64,000 nt of DNA. Origin: JACVRW01 sp963819115. GTDB lineage: Bacteria > Actinomycetota > Thermoleophilia > Solirubrobacterales > Thermoleophilaceae. Below are positions 16,143 through 24,017 of the stretch, one piece after another (the first letter of the stretch is position 1; each line of letters opens with the position of its first letter). Under the pieces are notes generated by a model, which was not told the DNA's origin, ran no database searches, and was given only the letters and a program-made list of their open reading frames with translations. The stretch spans positions 124,001 to 188,000 of the forward strand of contig CAWFUR010000001.1 of NCBI GenBank assembly GCA_963819115.1. The letters are read 5' to 3'. Made by a program: the position numbers and the translations under genes.

Positions 16143-16784
16143 TCAGTCGTCGCTGCCACCGCCGTGACCGGAGCTGCCGTCGTCGCCGCCGCCGTCGCCG
16201 GAGCCGGAGTGGTCATCGGCACCGTCGTCGCCACCGTGGCCGGAGCCCGTGTTGTTGTCGGCGCCGTCGTCGCCGCCAGGCCCGGGACCGGAACGGTCAT
16301 CGGTCGCGTCGTCGCCGGCGTGGCGCACGTGATTGTCCTCGACCTTGTTGTGGTCCTCGGCCCTACCAACGCCACCGGTGCAGCGCGGGTCGTTCGCGTG
16401 CTCGGCCTCGTCGCACGGACCGGACACGTCCTCGGTCGTCCGCGTCTGGCCACCGGCGTTGCCCGGCAGCACCACGCCGGCGCAGCGCGGGTCGTTCGCG
16501 TGCTCGGCCTCGTCGCACGGGCCCGAGATGTCCTCGCCCGCCGCACGGGCGCGGCCACGGTCCTCCCGGCGATCGTTTCGCCGGTCCTCACGGCGGGCAC
16601 CGCGGTCCTCGCGATGCTTCGCGCGATCCTCAGTCGTCGTCGTGTTGTCTCCGGTCGTGGTCGTCCGGTCCTCGGTGGTGGTCCCGGCCGGCGTTCCGGT
16701 CGAGGAATCCACCGCCGCGAACACCACCGCGGCGAACACGCCCACGAGGATCACGGTGAGAAGCCCGATCAGTGTCTTACGCAT
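16143..16784 (-). CDS. Secreted acidic protein with duplicated Cys motif and Gly/Asp/His tail
   Basis: 213 residues, no family recognised. An ATG at 16784 has AGGAGA upstream at good spacing. MRKTLIGLLTVILVGVFAAV is a signal peptide or anchor. A Thr-rich then Asp/Arg-rich linker follows. Two copies of a 14-residue motif SGPCDEAEHANDPRC lie about 25 residues apart, each with two cysteines that could form a disulfide or bind metal. The last 70 residues repeat GGDDGAD/SGSG units and end SSGHGGGSDD, like the protein at 13407-13886. Asp/His-rich repeats suggest divalent-cation binding (inference). Confidence 0.75.
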   Translation of the reverse strand: MRKTLIGLLTVILVGVFAAVVFAAVDSSTGTPAGTTTEDRTTTTGDNTTTTEDRAKHREDRGARREDRRNDRREDRGRARAAGEDISGPCDEAEHANDPRCAGVVLPGNAGGQTRTTEDVSGPCDEAEHANDPRCTGGVGRAEDHNKVEDNHVRHAGDDATDDRSGPGPGGDDGADNNTGSGHGGDDGADDHSGSGDGGGDDGSSGHGGGSDD

Positions 16785-16900
16785 GGAAGCTCTCCTTTTC
16801 TCCGATTCCCGCACCGGTTTTCGATGCGCTCGGCAAGCATCGGGGGAGAGCGGTCAGGCGCTGGCCAGGCCTGGGTCAGGGGTTAGTAAGCACTTCGTAA

Positions 16901-17118
16901 GCGTGGTCCGGTGCTCGCCCGGCCAACGCCCGGGCTGCGCTCCTCCCTGGCGTGGTCCGGTGCTCGCCCGGCCAACGCCCGGGCTGCGCTCCTCCCTGGC
17001 GTGGTCCGGTGCTCGCCCGGCCAACGCCCGGGCTGCGCTCCTCCCTGGCGTGGTCCGGTGCTCGCCCGGCCAACGCCCGGGCTGCGCTCCTCCCTCGGGC
17101 CCCGCTCCTCCCTGGCCC
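16901..17118. repeat. Dispersed palindromic repeat, four tandem 49-bp units plus a fragment
   Basis: Identical units start at 16901, 16950, 16999 and 17048, followed by a partial fifth copy of the trailer to about 17118. The core is GCCCGG-N7-CCGGGC: compared with other loci the A-T pair of the stem is replaced by G-C on both arms, a compensating change. It fills the divergent gap between the secreted acidic protein and the carotenoid oxygenase gene, so here it cannot be a simple terminator. The remainder of 16785-17139 holds no gene. Confidence 0.92.
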
Positions 17119-17139
17119 CGTTAATGAGAGGATCAGCCG

Positions 17140-18648
17140 GTGACCGGATCGCCGCTCACCCGTCGCACGCTCATCCGGCGCGGAATCGGCGCGGCCGCGC
17201 TCGCCGCGGGAGCGGGCATCGTGCAGCCGGGCGCGGCGAGCGCCGCGGCCCGGGCGGACTGGCGGCTCGGCTTCGAGGACCTGCGCCGCGAGGTGCGGAT
17301 CGGCCGCCTGGACGTGGACGGCCGGCTGCCGCACTGGCTTCAGGGCACGCTCGTCCGCAACGGGCCCGCCCAGTTCGACGTCGGGGACCGCACCTTCAAC
17401 CACTGGTTCGACGGCCTGGGCATGCTCCACGCGTTCACGATCGGCCAGGGCCGGGTGGGGTACGCCAACCGCTTCCTCCGCAGCTCCGCCTACCGGGCCG
17501 CGAAGGAGGAGGGGATCATCCGCTACTCCGAGTTCGCCACCGATCCGTGCCCCGCGATCTTCAACGGCGCCCAGGCCACCTTTTCACTGGCCAAGGTGCC
17601 GAACGCGAACGTGCACGTCGGCCACATCGCGAAGCACTTCATCGGGCTCACGGAGGTGGGGCTCCCGGTGCGCTTCGATCCCCACACCCTGCGCACCCTG
17701 GGGGTGCTCGGCCCCGAGCCGCCGCTCGGGCGCATCGAGACCGTGCACCCGCACCGGCTGCCCGGTGACCGGCGCGTGTTCTACGACATCCCACTGATCC
17801 CGCCCTCCCGTTACGAGGTGAAGGCGGCGCGCGGCACGCGCACCCCGCGCCTCCTGGCCTCGATTCCGCGCCCGGAGCCGGCCTACATGCATTCCTTCGG
17901 GCTCACCGAGCGCTATGTGATCCTCACCGAGTCGCCGTTCGTGGTGGACCCGCTGAAGATCATCACCGACTGGGAGCCCTTCATCAAGAACTTCCGCTGG
18001 AAGCCGGCCCGCGGCACGACCTTCCACGTGGTGGACCGCCGCACCGGGCGCGTCCGCCGCCTCGAGACAGACCCTCTCTTCACGTTCCACCACGTGAACG
18101 CCTTCGAGCGCAACGGGAAGATCCACCTCGACCTCTGCGGCTACGACGACCCGGACGTGATCGATGCGCTGTACCTGGAGCGGCTGCGCGGTCACGGCCG
18201 CCCCGCGCCGCTGGCCGAGCTGCGGCGCTACGAGCTCGACCTGGGGCGCGGGCGGGTGCGGATGCGGACCCTGGCCGAGGAGCCGATCGAGCTGCCGCGC
18301 ATCAACTACGGGCGAGCCAACGGCCGCCCCTACCGCTTCGCCTACGGGATCAGCATGCGCGACCACCGCACCAGCGGCTACGTCGACCAGCTCGTGAAGA
18401 TCGACGTCCAGCGCGGCGACGCGCAGGTGTGGCGGGAGAAGGGGTGCTACCCGGGCGAGGCGGTGTTCGTGCCGCGCCCGCATCCGCGCCACGAGGACGA
18501 CGGCGTGGCGCTGTCGGTGGTGCTCGACACCCGCCGGCGGCGGTCCTTCCTACTCGTGCTGGACGCGCGCTCCTTCACCGAGATCGCACGAGCCGAGGTG
18601 CCGCACCACATCCCGTACGGCTTCCACGGGGAGCTTTACCGCACGTAA
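17140..18648 (+). CDS. Carotenoid oxygenase (RPE65/CCD family), Tat-exported
   Basis: 502 residues from a GTG at 17140, with GAGAGG upstream. The N-terminus TRRTLIRRGIGAAALAAGAG looks like a twin-arginine signal ending near ASAAARA. The family body starts VDGRLPHWLQGTLVRNGPAQ, followed by HWFDGLGMLHAF. The Fe(II) histidines are likely in HSFGLTERYVILTE, FHHVNAFE and near the C-terminal PYGFHGELY. It should cleave a carotenoid or stilbene-like double bond with O2. Export is unusual for a carotenoid cleaver, so the substrate may be an extracellular phenylpropanoid or membrane carotenoid. Confidence 0.92.
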   Translation: MTGSPLTRRTLIRRGIGAAALAAGAGIVQPGAASAAARADWRLGFEDLRREVRIGRLDVDGRLPHWLQGTLVRNGPAQFDVGDRTFNHWFDGLGMLHAFTIGQGRVGYANRFLRSSAYRAAKEEGIIRYSEFATDPCPAIFNGAQATFSLAKVPNANVHVGHIAKHFIGLTEVGLPVRFDPHTLRTLGVLGPEPPLGRIETVHPHRLPGDRRVFYDIPLIPPSRYEVKAARGTRTPRLLASIPRPEPAYMHSFGLTERYVILTESPFVVDPLKIITDWEPFIKNFRWKPARGTTFHVVDRRTGRVRRLETDPLFTFHHVNAFERNGKIHLDLCGYDDPDVIDALYLERLRGHGRPAPLAELRRYELDLGRGRVRMRTLAEEPIELPRINYGRANGRPYRFAYGISMRDHRTSGYVDQLVKIDVQRGDAQVWREKGCYPGEAVFVPRPHPRHEDDGVALSVVLDTRRRRSFLLVLDARSFTEIARAEVPHHIPYGFHGELYRT

Positions 18649-18652
18649 CCCT

Positions 18653-19327
18653 TCAGCCGGCGGGCAGGGCGAAGGCGGCCACGGCCACGAAGTGCGTGAG
18701 GGCGGCCACCACCACGAGCACGTGGAACACCTCGTGGTAGCCGAAGATCGCGGGGCTCGGATCCGGCCGCTGGCGCGCGTACACCACGGCGCCGGCGGTG
18801 TAGGCGGCCCCACCCGCCAGGAGCAGCACCCCGGCCCCGGCGCCCGCGTGCTGGAAGATCTGCGGGAAGGCCACCACCGCGAACCAGCCGAGGGCCACGT
18901 AGGACGCCGCGGACAGCCAGTTCGGCGCGCGTATCCACACCATGCAGAACACGATGCCGGCCAGAGCACCGGCCCAGACGCCGAACAGCACGACGGTGCG
19001 CGTGGGGCCGGTGAGCACCAGCACCGCGAACGGCGTGTAGGTGCCCGCGATCAGCACGAAGATCATCGAGTGATCGAGCCGGCGCATCCAGGCGCGCGCC
19101 GTGGGGCGCCAGGTGACCCGGTGGTAGAGCGCGCTCGTGCCCAGCAGTCCCGCCAGCGCCGCCGCGTAGACCGCCGCCGCCGCGGTGGCGCGTCCCGAGG
19201 GGGCCAGCACCACGAGCACCACGCCGGCCACCAGGGCCACGAAGAAGGACCACTGGTGGATCACGCCCCGCAGCCGCGGCTTCACCGGGCCGAGGCCCGG
19301 GATGGGCGGCTTGAAGGCGGCCTCCAT
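18653..19327 (-). CDS. Hemolysin III / PAQR-family membrane protein
   Basis: 224 residues. It starts near KPRLRGVIHQWSFFVALVAG, the family entry motif, then LGTSALYHRVTWRP (SxxYH), RRLDHSMIFVLIAGTYTPF (DHxxI..AGTYTP), and ends FGYHEVFHVLVVVAALTHF (HE.FH), with about seven membrane helices. The conserved His and Asp form a zinc site in the family; the bacterial role (lipid or stress related) is poorly defined. Its ATG overlaps the acyl-CoA dehydrogenase TGA by one base (TGATG), so it is coupled to that gene. Confidence 0.9.
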   Translation of the reverse strand: MEAAFKPPIPGLGPVKPRLRGVIHQWSFFVALVAGVVLVVLAPSGRATAAAAVYAAALAGLLGTSALYHRVTWRPTARAWMRRLDHSMIFVLIAGTYTPFAVLVLTGPTRTVVLFGVWAGALAGIVFCMVWIRAPNWLSAASYVALGWFAVVAFPQIFQHAGAGAGVLLLAGGAAYTAGAVVYARQRPDPSPAIFGYHEVFHVLVVVAALTHFVAVAAFALPAG

Positions 19328-20574
19328 CAGCGAACGTGCACGCCCGAGATCGCCCGGGCGATCACCAGCCGCTGAATCTCGGAGGTGCCTTCGAAGATGG
19401 TGTAGATCTTGGCATCCCGGTGCATGCGCTCCACCGGGAACTCCCGCGTGTAGCCGTTGCCGCCGAGGATCTGGATGGCACGCTCGGTGGCCCACACCGC
19501 CACCTCGCCGGCCTTCAGCTTCGACATCGAGCCCTCGGCGTTCGTGAAGCGCTGCCCGGTGCGGCCCATCCAGGCGGCGCGCCACACCAGCAGACGGGCC
19601 GCATCGATCTCCATCTTCATGTCCGCCAGCGCGAAGCCGATCGCCTGGTTCTCGATGATCTTCTTGCCGAACTGCTCGCGCTCCTTGGCGTAGTCGAGGG
19701 CGAACTCGTACGCGGCTCGGGCGATGCCGAGCGCCTGGGCGCCCACGGTGGGACGGCTCACCTCGAAGGTCTGCATGGCCGCCTGGCTGTTCGCCCGGGT
19801 GCCCTCACGGGCGCGGGCCAGGCGCTCGTCGAGCTTCTCCTTGCCCCCGAGGAGGTTGGCCCCGGGAATGCGGCAGTCGTCGAGGAACACGTCCGCGGTG
19901 TGGGAGGCACGGATGCCGTGCTTCTTCACCTTGGTGCCCATCTCGAGGCCCTTGGTTCCCTCGCCGATCACGAAGGCCGCGTGCCCGCGTGAGCCCAGCT
20001 CCGGGTCCACCGTGGCCACCACCACGTGCACGGCGGCGATGCCTCCGTTCGTGGCCCAGGCCTTCTGCCCGTTGAGGACCCATTCGTCCTTGGCCTCGTC
20101 GTAGACGGCGCGGGTACGGACCCTCGACACGTCCGAGCCGGCGTCGGGCTCGGAGACGCAGAAGGAGCCGACCTTCGGCTCCGCCTCGGTGCCGTAGCAC
20201 TGCGGCACCCACTCCAGCAGCTGCTCGTTCGTGCCCGATGAGTAGATCCCGGCCACGGCGAGCGTCGTGCCCATGATCGACATGCCGATTCCGGCGTCGC
20301 CCCAGAACAGCTCCTCGTTCACGATCGGGAACGTGAGCCCGGTCTCGTCGGCCCAGAACTGGGCGATCCCCTCGAACCCGTAGAGGCCGATCTTGGCCGC
20401 CTCCTGGATCACGGGCCAGGGGGTCTCCTCGCGCTCGTCCCATTCCGCCGCGGCGGGACGCGCCACGTTCTCGGCGAAGCCGTGAACCCAGTCCCGGATG
20501 TCCTTCTGGTCGTCCGAGAGCTCGAGGGAAAAGGCGGGGGTGGTCTGCGGCTCGGCACTGGCGGTGGTGGCCAT
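19327..20574 (-). CDS. Acyl-CoA dehydrogenase
   Basis: 415 residues from MATTASAEPQTT. The N-terminal domain has LSDDQKDIRDWVHGFAENVA. CVSEPDAGSDVSRVRT and NGQKAWATNGGIA form the FAD/acyl-binding region. The C-terminal part has KEREQFGKKIIENQAIGFAL, QILGGNGYTREFPVER, and the catalytic Glu at about 395 in IFEGTSEIQR. It is an FAD enzyme of beta-oxidation or related acyl-CoA catabolism. It is divergently arranged with a PucR-type regulator 50 bases away, which probably controls it. Confidence 0.94.
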   Translation of the reverse strand: MATTASAEPQTTPAFSLELSDDQKDIRDWVHGFAENVARPAAAEWDEREETPWPVIQEAAKIGLYGFEGIAQFWADETGLTFPIVNEELFWGDAGIGMSIMGTTLAVAGIYSSGTNEQLLEWVPQCYGTEAEPKVGSFCVSEPDAGSDVSRVRTRAVYDEAKDEWVLNGQKAWATNGGIAAVHVVVATVDPELGSRGHAAFVIGEGTKGLEMGTKVKKHGIRASHTADVFLDDCRIPGANLLGGKEKLDERLARAREGTRANSQAAMQTFEVSRPTVGAQALGIARAAYEFALDYAKEREQFGKKIIENQAIGFALADMKMEIDAARLLVWRAAWMGRTGQRFTNAEGSMSKLKAGEVAVWATERAIQILGGNGYTREFPVERMHRDAKIYTIFEGTSEIQRLVIARAISGVHVR

Positions 20575-20624
20575 GGGAAGTTCCAATCCTCGGGTGCGCC
20601 TCGAAGGATCGTGCATGCTGACGT

Positions 20625-21869
20625 ATGATTCTGCATGCCTTGTCCACAACCGACTCGCAGAAACTCGTAAGTTCGTTACAACTTTCTCCCGCACCGTGGG
20701 AGGCCCTGCCCCCCGGGATGGGGGAGGTGCTGCGACCGGGGCTGTCTCAGACCGCCGACGAGATGATCGACGCCATCCGTTCGGCGGTCCCCGCCTACGC
20801 CCGTCCACTCGACGGGAGGTTCGGCGCCGGCATCCGCACCGGGGTGGTCCGGGCCCTCGAGCGGTTCGTGAGTGCCGTGGAGGGCGCCCGGCAGCGGCCG
20901 ACCGGCACCCGCGACATCTACTTCGAGCTCGGACGGGGGGAGGCGCGCGAGGGCCGTGCGCTCGAGGCGCTGCTGTCGGCGTACCGAGTCGGCGCGCGGG
21001 TGGCGTGGCGCAACGCCGCGGCCAGTGCGCGTGAGGCGGGCATGGGCGCCGAGGTGCTCGCCCCATTGGCCGAGTCGGTGTTCGCGTTCATCGACCAGCT
21101 CTCGGCCCGCTCGGCCGAGGGGTACGCCTTCGAGCAGTCCGTGACCGCGGGCGCCGCCGCCGGACGGCGCCACGCCCTGGTGCAGCTGATGGTGTCCCGC
21201 CCCCCGGCCGACGCCGCCGCCGTGGAGGAGGCCGCGCGCGACGCGGCCTGGCCGCTCCCCTCGACGCTGGCCGCCGTGGTGTGGCGCGGGCCGGCCGAGC
21301 CCAGGGCCACCGCGCGCCTGCCGCTCGGGTCGGTGGTGGCGGTCCTGGCCGACGACACGTCCTGTGCCCTGGTCCCGGACGCGGCCGCCCCGGGCCGGCT
21401 GCGCGAGCTGGCCCGCGCGCTGGACGACGCGCCCGCCGCCGTGGGCCCCGTCGTCCCCTGGCCGGAGACCTGGCGCAGTGCCGAGCGGGCCACCTCCGCC
21501 CTGCGGCTGGCCGAGGACGACCTCCTCCCCGCCGAGCGCCCGCTCGTCACCGACCGACACCTCCCGAAGCTCGCCCTCCTCCGGGACCGGCGGCTGCTGG
21601 ACGACCTGGCCGCACGGAGCCTCGCGCCGCTCGAGGGCCGGACCCGGGGCTCTCGCGCGCGCCTGCTGGAGACGCTCCGAAGCTGGCTCGACCATCAGGG
21701 CCGGGTCGCGGACATCGCGAGCGACCTCCACGTGCATCCCCAGACGGTGCGCTACCGCCTCGGACAGCTGCGCGAGGCGTTCGGGCCGGCCCTCGACGAT
21801 CCGGATGCGAGGTTCGCGCTGACGCTCGCGGTGAGGGCCCCCCGGAGCCCGTCCGCCCCCGCCCCCTGA
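20625..21869 (+). CDS. PucR-family transcriptional regulator
   Basis: 414 residues from the ATG at 20625 (a TTG at 20640 is an alternative). The N-terminal half resembles the RsbRD/PucR-associated region (IRSAVPAYARPLDGRF). A diguanylate-cyclase-like central part lies around 170-290. The C-terminal helix-turn-helix has LLETLRSWLDHQGRVADIAS then HVHPQTVRYRLGQLREAFG. PWEALPP near residue 23 is conserved in relatives and argues for a start upstream of it. A 25-bp inverted repeat lies within codons 13-21. It probably regulates the divergent acyl-CoA dehydrogenase. Confidence 0.87.
   Translation: MILHALSTTDSQKLVSSLQLSPAPWEALPPGMGEVLRPGLSQTADEMIDAIRSAVPAYARPLDGRFGAGIRTGVVRALERFVSAVEGARQRPTGTRDIYFELGRGEAREGRALEALLSAYRVGARVAWRNAAASAREAGMGAEVLAPLAESVFAFIDQLSARSAEGYAFEQSVTAGAAAGRRHALVQLMVSRPPADAAAVEEAARDAAWPLPSTLAAVVWRGPAEPRATARLPLGSVVAVLADDTSCALVPDAAAPGRLRELARALDDAPAAVGPVVPWPETWRSAERATSALRLAEDDLLPAERPLVTDRHLPKLALLRDRRLLDDLAARSLAPLEGRTRGSRARLLETLRSWLDHQGRVADIASDLHVHPQTVRYRLGQLREAFGPALDDPDARFALTLAVRAPRSPSAPAP
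20661..20685. promoter_or_regulatory. Inverted-repeat operator candidate inside the 5' end of the PucR gene
   Basis: Half sites AAACTCGTAA and TTACAACTTT are separated by GTTCG. Outer bases match as AAAnTnGTAA-N5-TTACnAnTTT. It lies about 90 bases upstream of the acyl-CoA dehydrogenase start, in a locally A/T-rich patch unlike coding DNA here. A second pair of GCATGC hexamers brackets 20614-20638. It is probably a regulator binding site for the divergent promoters. Confidence 0.6.
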
Positions 21870-22037
21870 CCTGCTCGCAGACCGGGTTTGCGGCCCCGTT
21901 AAGCATCCCGCCAAGCCCGCGTCCCGTCTGTCATCATCCGCGCCGTCGCGGTGCCCCTTTCAACCCGTTTGGGTATACGGCACCACCAGCCCGCGCCGGA
22001 CGCGCGGCTGTGTCCACCACCGATTCAGGAGACTCGC

Positions 22038-23015
22038 ATGCGCATCTTCCGCCCGCTCATCGCAGCCCTCGCGGGGTCGCTGTTGCTGGCCGCCACGGCC
22101 AGCGCCCAGGGACCCCCGCCGCCCACCGCCGCCAACGGCGCGGCCGTGCAGACGGTCGCCCAGGGCGTGCCCACCCCCACCCAGTTCGCCTTCGGCGGCG
22201 GCACCGTGTTCGCCGGCGCCGGCGGAGCGGAGGACGGCAGCGCCCCCGGCGGCGTGTTCGTCCTCAAGAACGGCACCGCCACGGTCCTCCCCGGATCCCC
22301 CAAGGTCGTGTTCGGCCTCGTGTGGCACCGGGGCACGCTCTACGTGAGCGCACTCGACCGCATCCTCGCCTGGAGCAAGTGGAACGGCAAGAAGTTCAAG
22401 CACAGGCGAATCGTCCACAAGGCCGACCCCAAGCACTTCAGCGGCTTCACCGGACTCGCCTACAGGGACGGTCGCCTCTACACCGGCGGGTCCTTCGGCG
22501 ACGACAACGAGTTCAAGCGCCTCAAGAGCCACCCCTACGACCACACCTACCTCTCACTGAAGACGAGCGGCAGGGGCGGCCTCAAGATCGTGTCCCGCGG
22601 GCTGCGCCAGCCCTGGCAGTCCACGTTCGTGAAGGGCCACAAGCTGCCCTACCTGTCGGTGCTCTCGCAGGACAACGTCAATCCGGCGCCGCCGGACTTC
22701 ATCGTGCAGCCGAAGCCCGGTGCCGACTTCGGCTTCCCGAAGTGCAACGGACTCGTGGCCGCTCTGTGCAAGGGCTACGCCAAGCCGTTTCACGCGTTCC
22801 CCCAGCACACCTCGCCGATGGGAATCAGCCCGATCGGCCAGCGGCTCTACGTCGCTGAGTTCGGCCCGATGGCCGTGGCCTCTCTGAGCGCCAACGGCGG
22901 CGCTGCGAAGACGTTCCTAAGCGGCTACGCGGCTCCCGTCGTGGCCCTCGGAACTCACAAGGGCTACGTGTACACCGGCGACCTCACCGGCGCCGTGTAC
23001 CGGGCCAAGCCCTAG
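22038..23015 (+). CDS. Secreted beta-propeller-like protein of unknown function
   Basis: 325 residues. The ATG at 22038 follows AGGAG at 6-nt spacing. A signal peptide LIAALAGSLLLAATASA is followed by repeated strand patterns: FAFGGGTVFAGAGG, VFGLVWHRGTLYVSALDRIL, GLAYRDGRLYTGGSFGD and PIGQRLYVAEFGPMAVASL. These look like blades of an NHL/sorbosone-dehydrogenase-like propeller. No PQQ-binding residues could be assigned, so I make no enzymatic call. A strong hairpin terminator follows. The 168-base gap upstream of it, after the PucR gene, holds no other gene. Confidence 0.7.
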   Translation: MRIFRPLIAALAGSLLLAATASAQGPPPPTAANGAAVQTVAQGVPTPTQFAFGGGTVFAGAGGAEDGSAPGGVFVLKNGTATVLPGSPKVVFGLVWHRGTLYVSALDRILAWSKWNGKKFKHRRIVHKADPKHFSGFTGLAYRDGRLYTGGSFGDDNEFKRLKSHPYDHTYLSLKTSGRGGLKIVSRGLRQPWQSTFVKGHKLPYLSVLSQDNVNPAPPDFIVQPKPGADFGFPKCNGLVAALCKGYAKPFHAFPQHTSPMGISPIGQRLYVAEFGPMAVASLSANGGAAKTFLSGYAAPVVALGTHKGYVYTGDLTGAVYRAKP

Positions 23016-23041
23016 GCGAAGGCCGAAGGAACCGGGAACGA

Positions 23042-23071
23042 CCGGGGCCGCGGGAAAACCCGCGGCCCCGG
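23042..23071 (+). terminator. Rho-independent-type hairpin
   Basis: Arms CCGGGGCCGCGGG and CCCGCGGCCCCGG form a perfect 13-bp stem with an AAAA loop, 27 bases after the stop of the secreted propeller gene. It is not followed by a U-run, as is common in very GC-rich actinobacteria. Confidence 0.75.
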
Positions 23072-23286
23072 CCTCGTCCCGTGTGCTCGACACGCTGCCC
23101 GCTTCCGGCGAAGGAATCCGGTCGCTCCTGTCAGAGAGCGTCACCTTCGCCGCAGGCATCCGTGTTGGGAGGAGAGTGCACTCGGCCAGCATGCCCGCCG
23201 CCAGGCCCCAAGTCTTGGGACGGCTGGCGAAACCGAACTCGACCTCCGGTCGAATGGCGGGCCGTTTTCGGGGTAGGGGCGCCGGC

Positions 23287-23472
23287 ATGAGCGACAACGA
23301 CGAGAACCCCGCCTTCCGCGCCCGCCAGTACGCGGAGGCCGCGGTGAAGCTGAGCGAGAGCGGCAACGACCAGGCCGAGACGTATGCCCTGCTCGCCAAC
23401 ACGCACGCCACGCTGGCCGTGGTCGACGCGCTGAACGAGATCCGCGACCGGATCCCGTCCCCTCCGGCATAG
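23287..23472 (+). CDS. Small conserved-looking cytosolic protein, unknown function
   Basis: 61 residues from MSDNDENPAFRARQYAEAAV to the stop at 23472. It has no signal or membrane segment and is predicted mostly alpha-helical (KLSESGNDQAETYALLANTH, ATLAVVDALNEIRDRI), TPR-like in composition. The frame extends upstream to 23083 but that part is Arg/Pro-rich and unlike protein. It lies 30 bases before the DoxX-type gene. The region 23072-23286 shows nothing else. Confidence 0.6.
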   Translation: MSDNDENPAFRARQYAEAAVKLSESGNDQAETYALLANTHATLAVVDALNEIRDRIPSPPA

Positions 23473-23502
23473 GCCAGCTTCGATCTGTCAGGCTGCCGCG
23501 CC

Positions 23503-23865
23503 GTGCGGACCATCGCCAAGATCTTCGCGGGCCCCGGCCTGGTCGTGGCGGGCGTGAACCACTTCGTGATGCCGAGGAGCTACACGGCGATCATGCCCGA
23601 CTACCTGCCCGCTCACAGCGAGCTGGTCGCGGTCTCGGGCGTGGCGGAGATCCTCTCCGGCGCCGCCGCCATTCATCCGCGCACACGGAAGCTGGGCGGG
23701 GTGCTGGGAATCTCCACACTCGTCGCGGTGTTCCCAGCGAATCTGCATATGGCACTCCACCCGGAGCGCTACCGGAAGATCCCTCCCGCCGCGCTCTACG
23801 CGCGGCTGCCGATCCAGGCCCTGATGATCTACTGGGTCTGGCTCGCGACGTTCGGGGAGAAGTAA
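23503..23865 (+). CDS. DoxX-like small membrane protein
   Basis: 120 residues from a GTG at 23503. KIFAGPGLVVAGVNHFVMPR followed by YTAIMPDYLPAHSELVAVSG is the DoxX-like pattern (helix 1, then F..xMPxY.P). Helices at VAEILSGAAAIH, LGGVLGISTLVAVFPANLHM and RLPIQALMIYWVWLATF give four spans. Family members are linked to quinone or thiol redox and respiratory functions, but the role here is unknown. The palindromic repeat array begins 3 bases after its stop. Confidence 0.8.
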   Translation: MRTIAKIFAGPGLVVAGVNHFVMPRSYTAIMPDYLPAHSELVAVSGVAEILSGAAAIHPRTRKLGGVLGISTLVAVFPANLHMALHPERYRKIPPAALYARLPIQALMIYWVWLATFGEK

Positions 23866-23867
23866 AA

Positions 23868-24014
23868 GGGGCTGCGGTGCTCGCCCGATCAACGGTCGGG
23901 CCGCGCTCCTCGCCGGGGCTGCGGTGCTCGCCCGATCAACGGTCGGGCCGCGCTCCTCGCCGGGGCTGCGGTGCTCGCCCGATCAACGGTCGGGCCGCGC
24001 TCCTCGCCGGGGCT
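23868..24014. repeat. Dispersed palindromic repeat, three tandem 47-bp units
   Basis: Units start at 23868, 23915 and 23962 and are identical. Core GCCCGAT-N5-GTCGGGC with a terminal T-G wobble, leader GGGGCTGCGGTGCTC and trailer CGCGCTCCTCGCC. They occupy the complete convergent gap between the DoxX-like gene (stop 23865) and the peroxiredoxin gene (stop 24018), consistent with bidirectional terminator use. Confidence 0.92.
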
Positions 24015-24017
24015 GCC

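Noticed and set aside
16901..17118. Tandem 49-bp repeats considered as a CRISPR array
   Set aside because: Units abut with no unique spacers, cores are palindromic, and no cas genes are present; same for the 2.7 and 23.9 kb arrays.
23083..23286. Upstream extension of the 61-residue protein to 23083
   Set aside because: The extra 68 residues are Arg/Pro/Gly-rich without conservation-like pattern; the internal ATG at 23287 is a better start.
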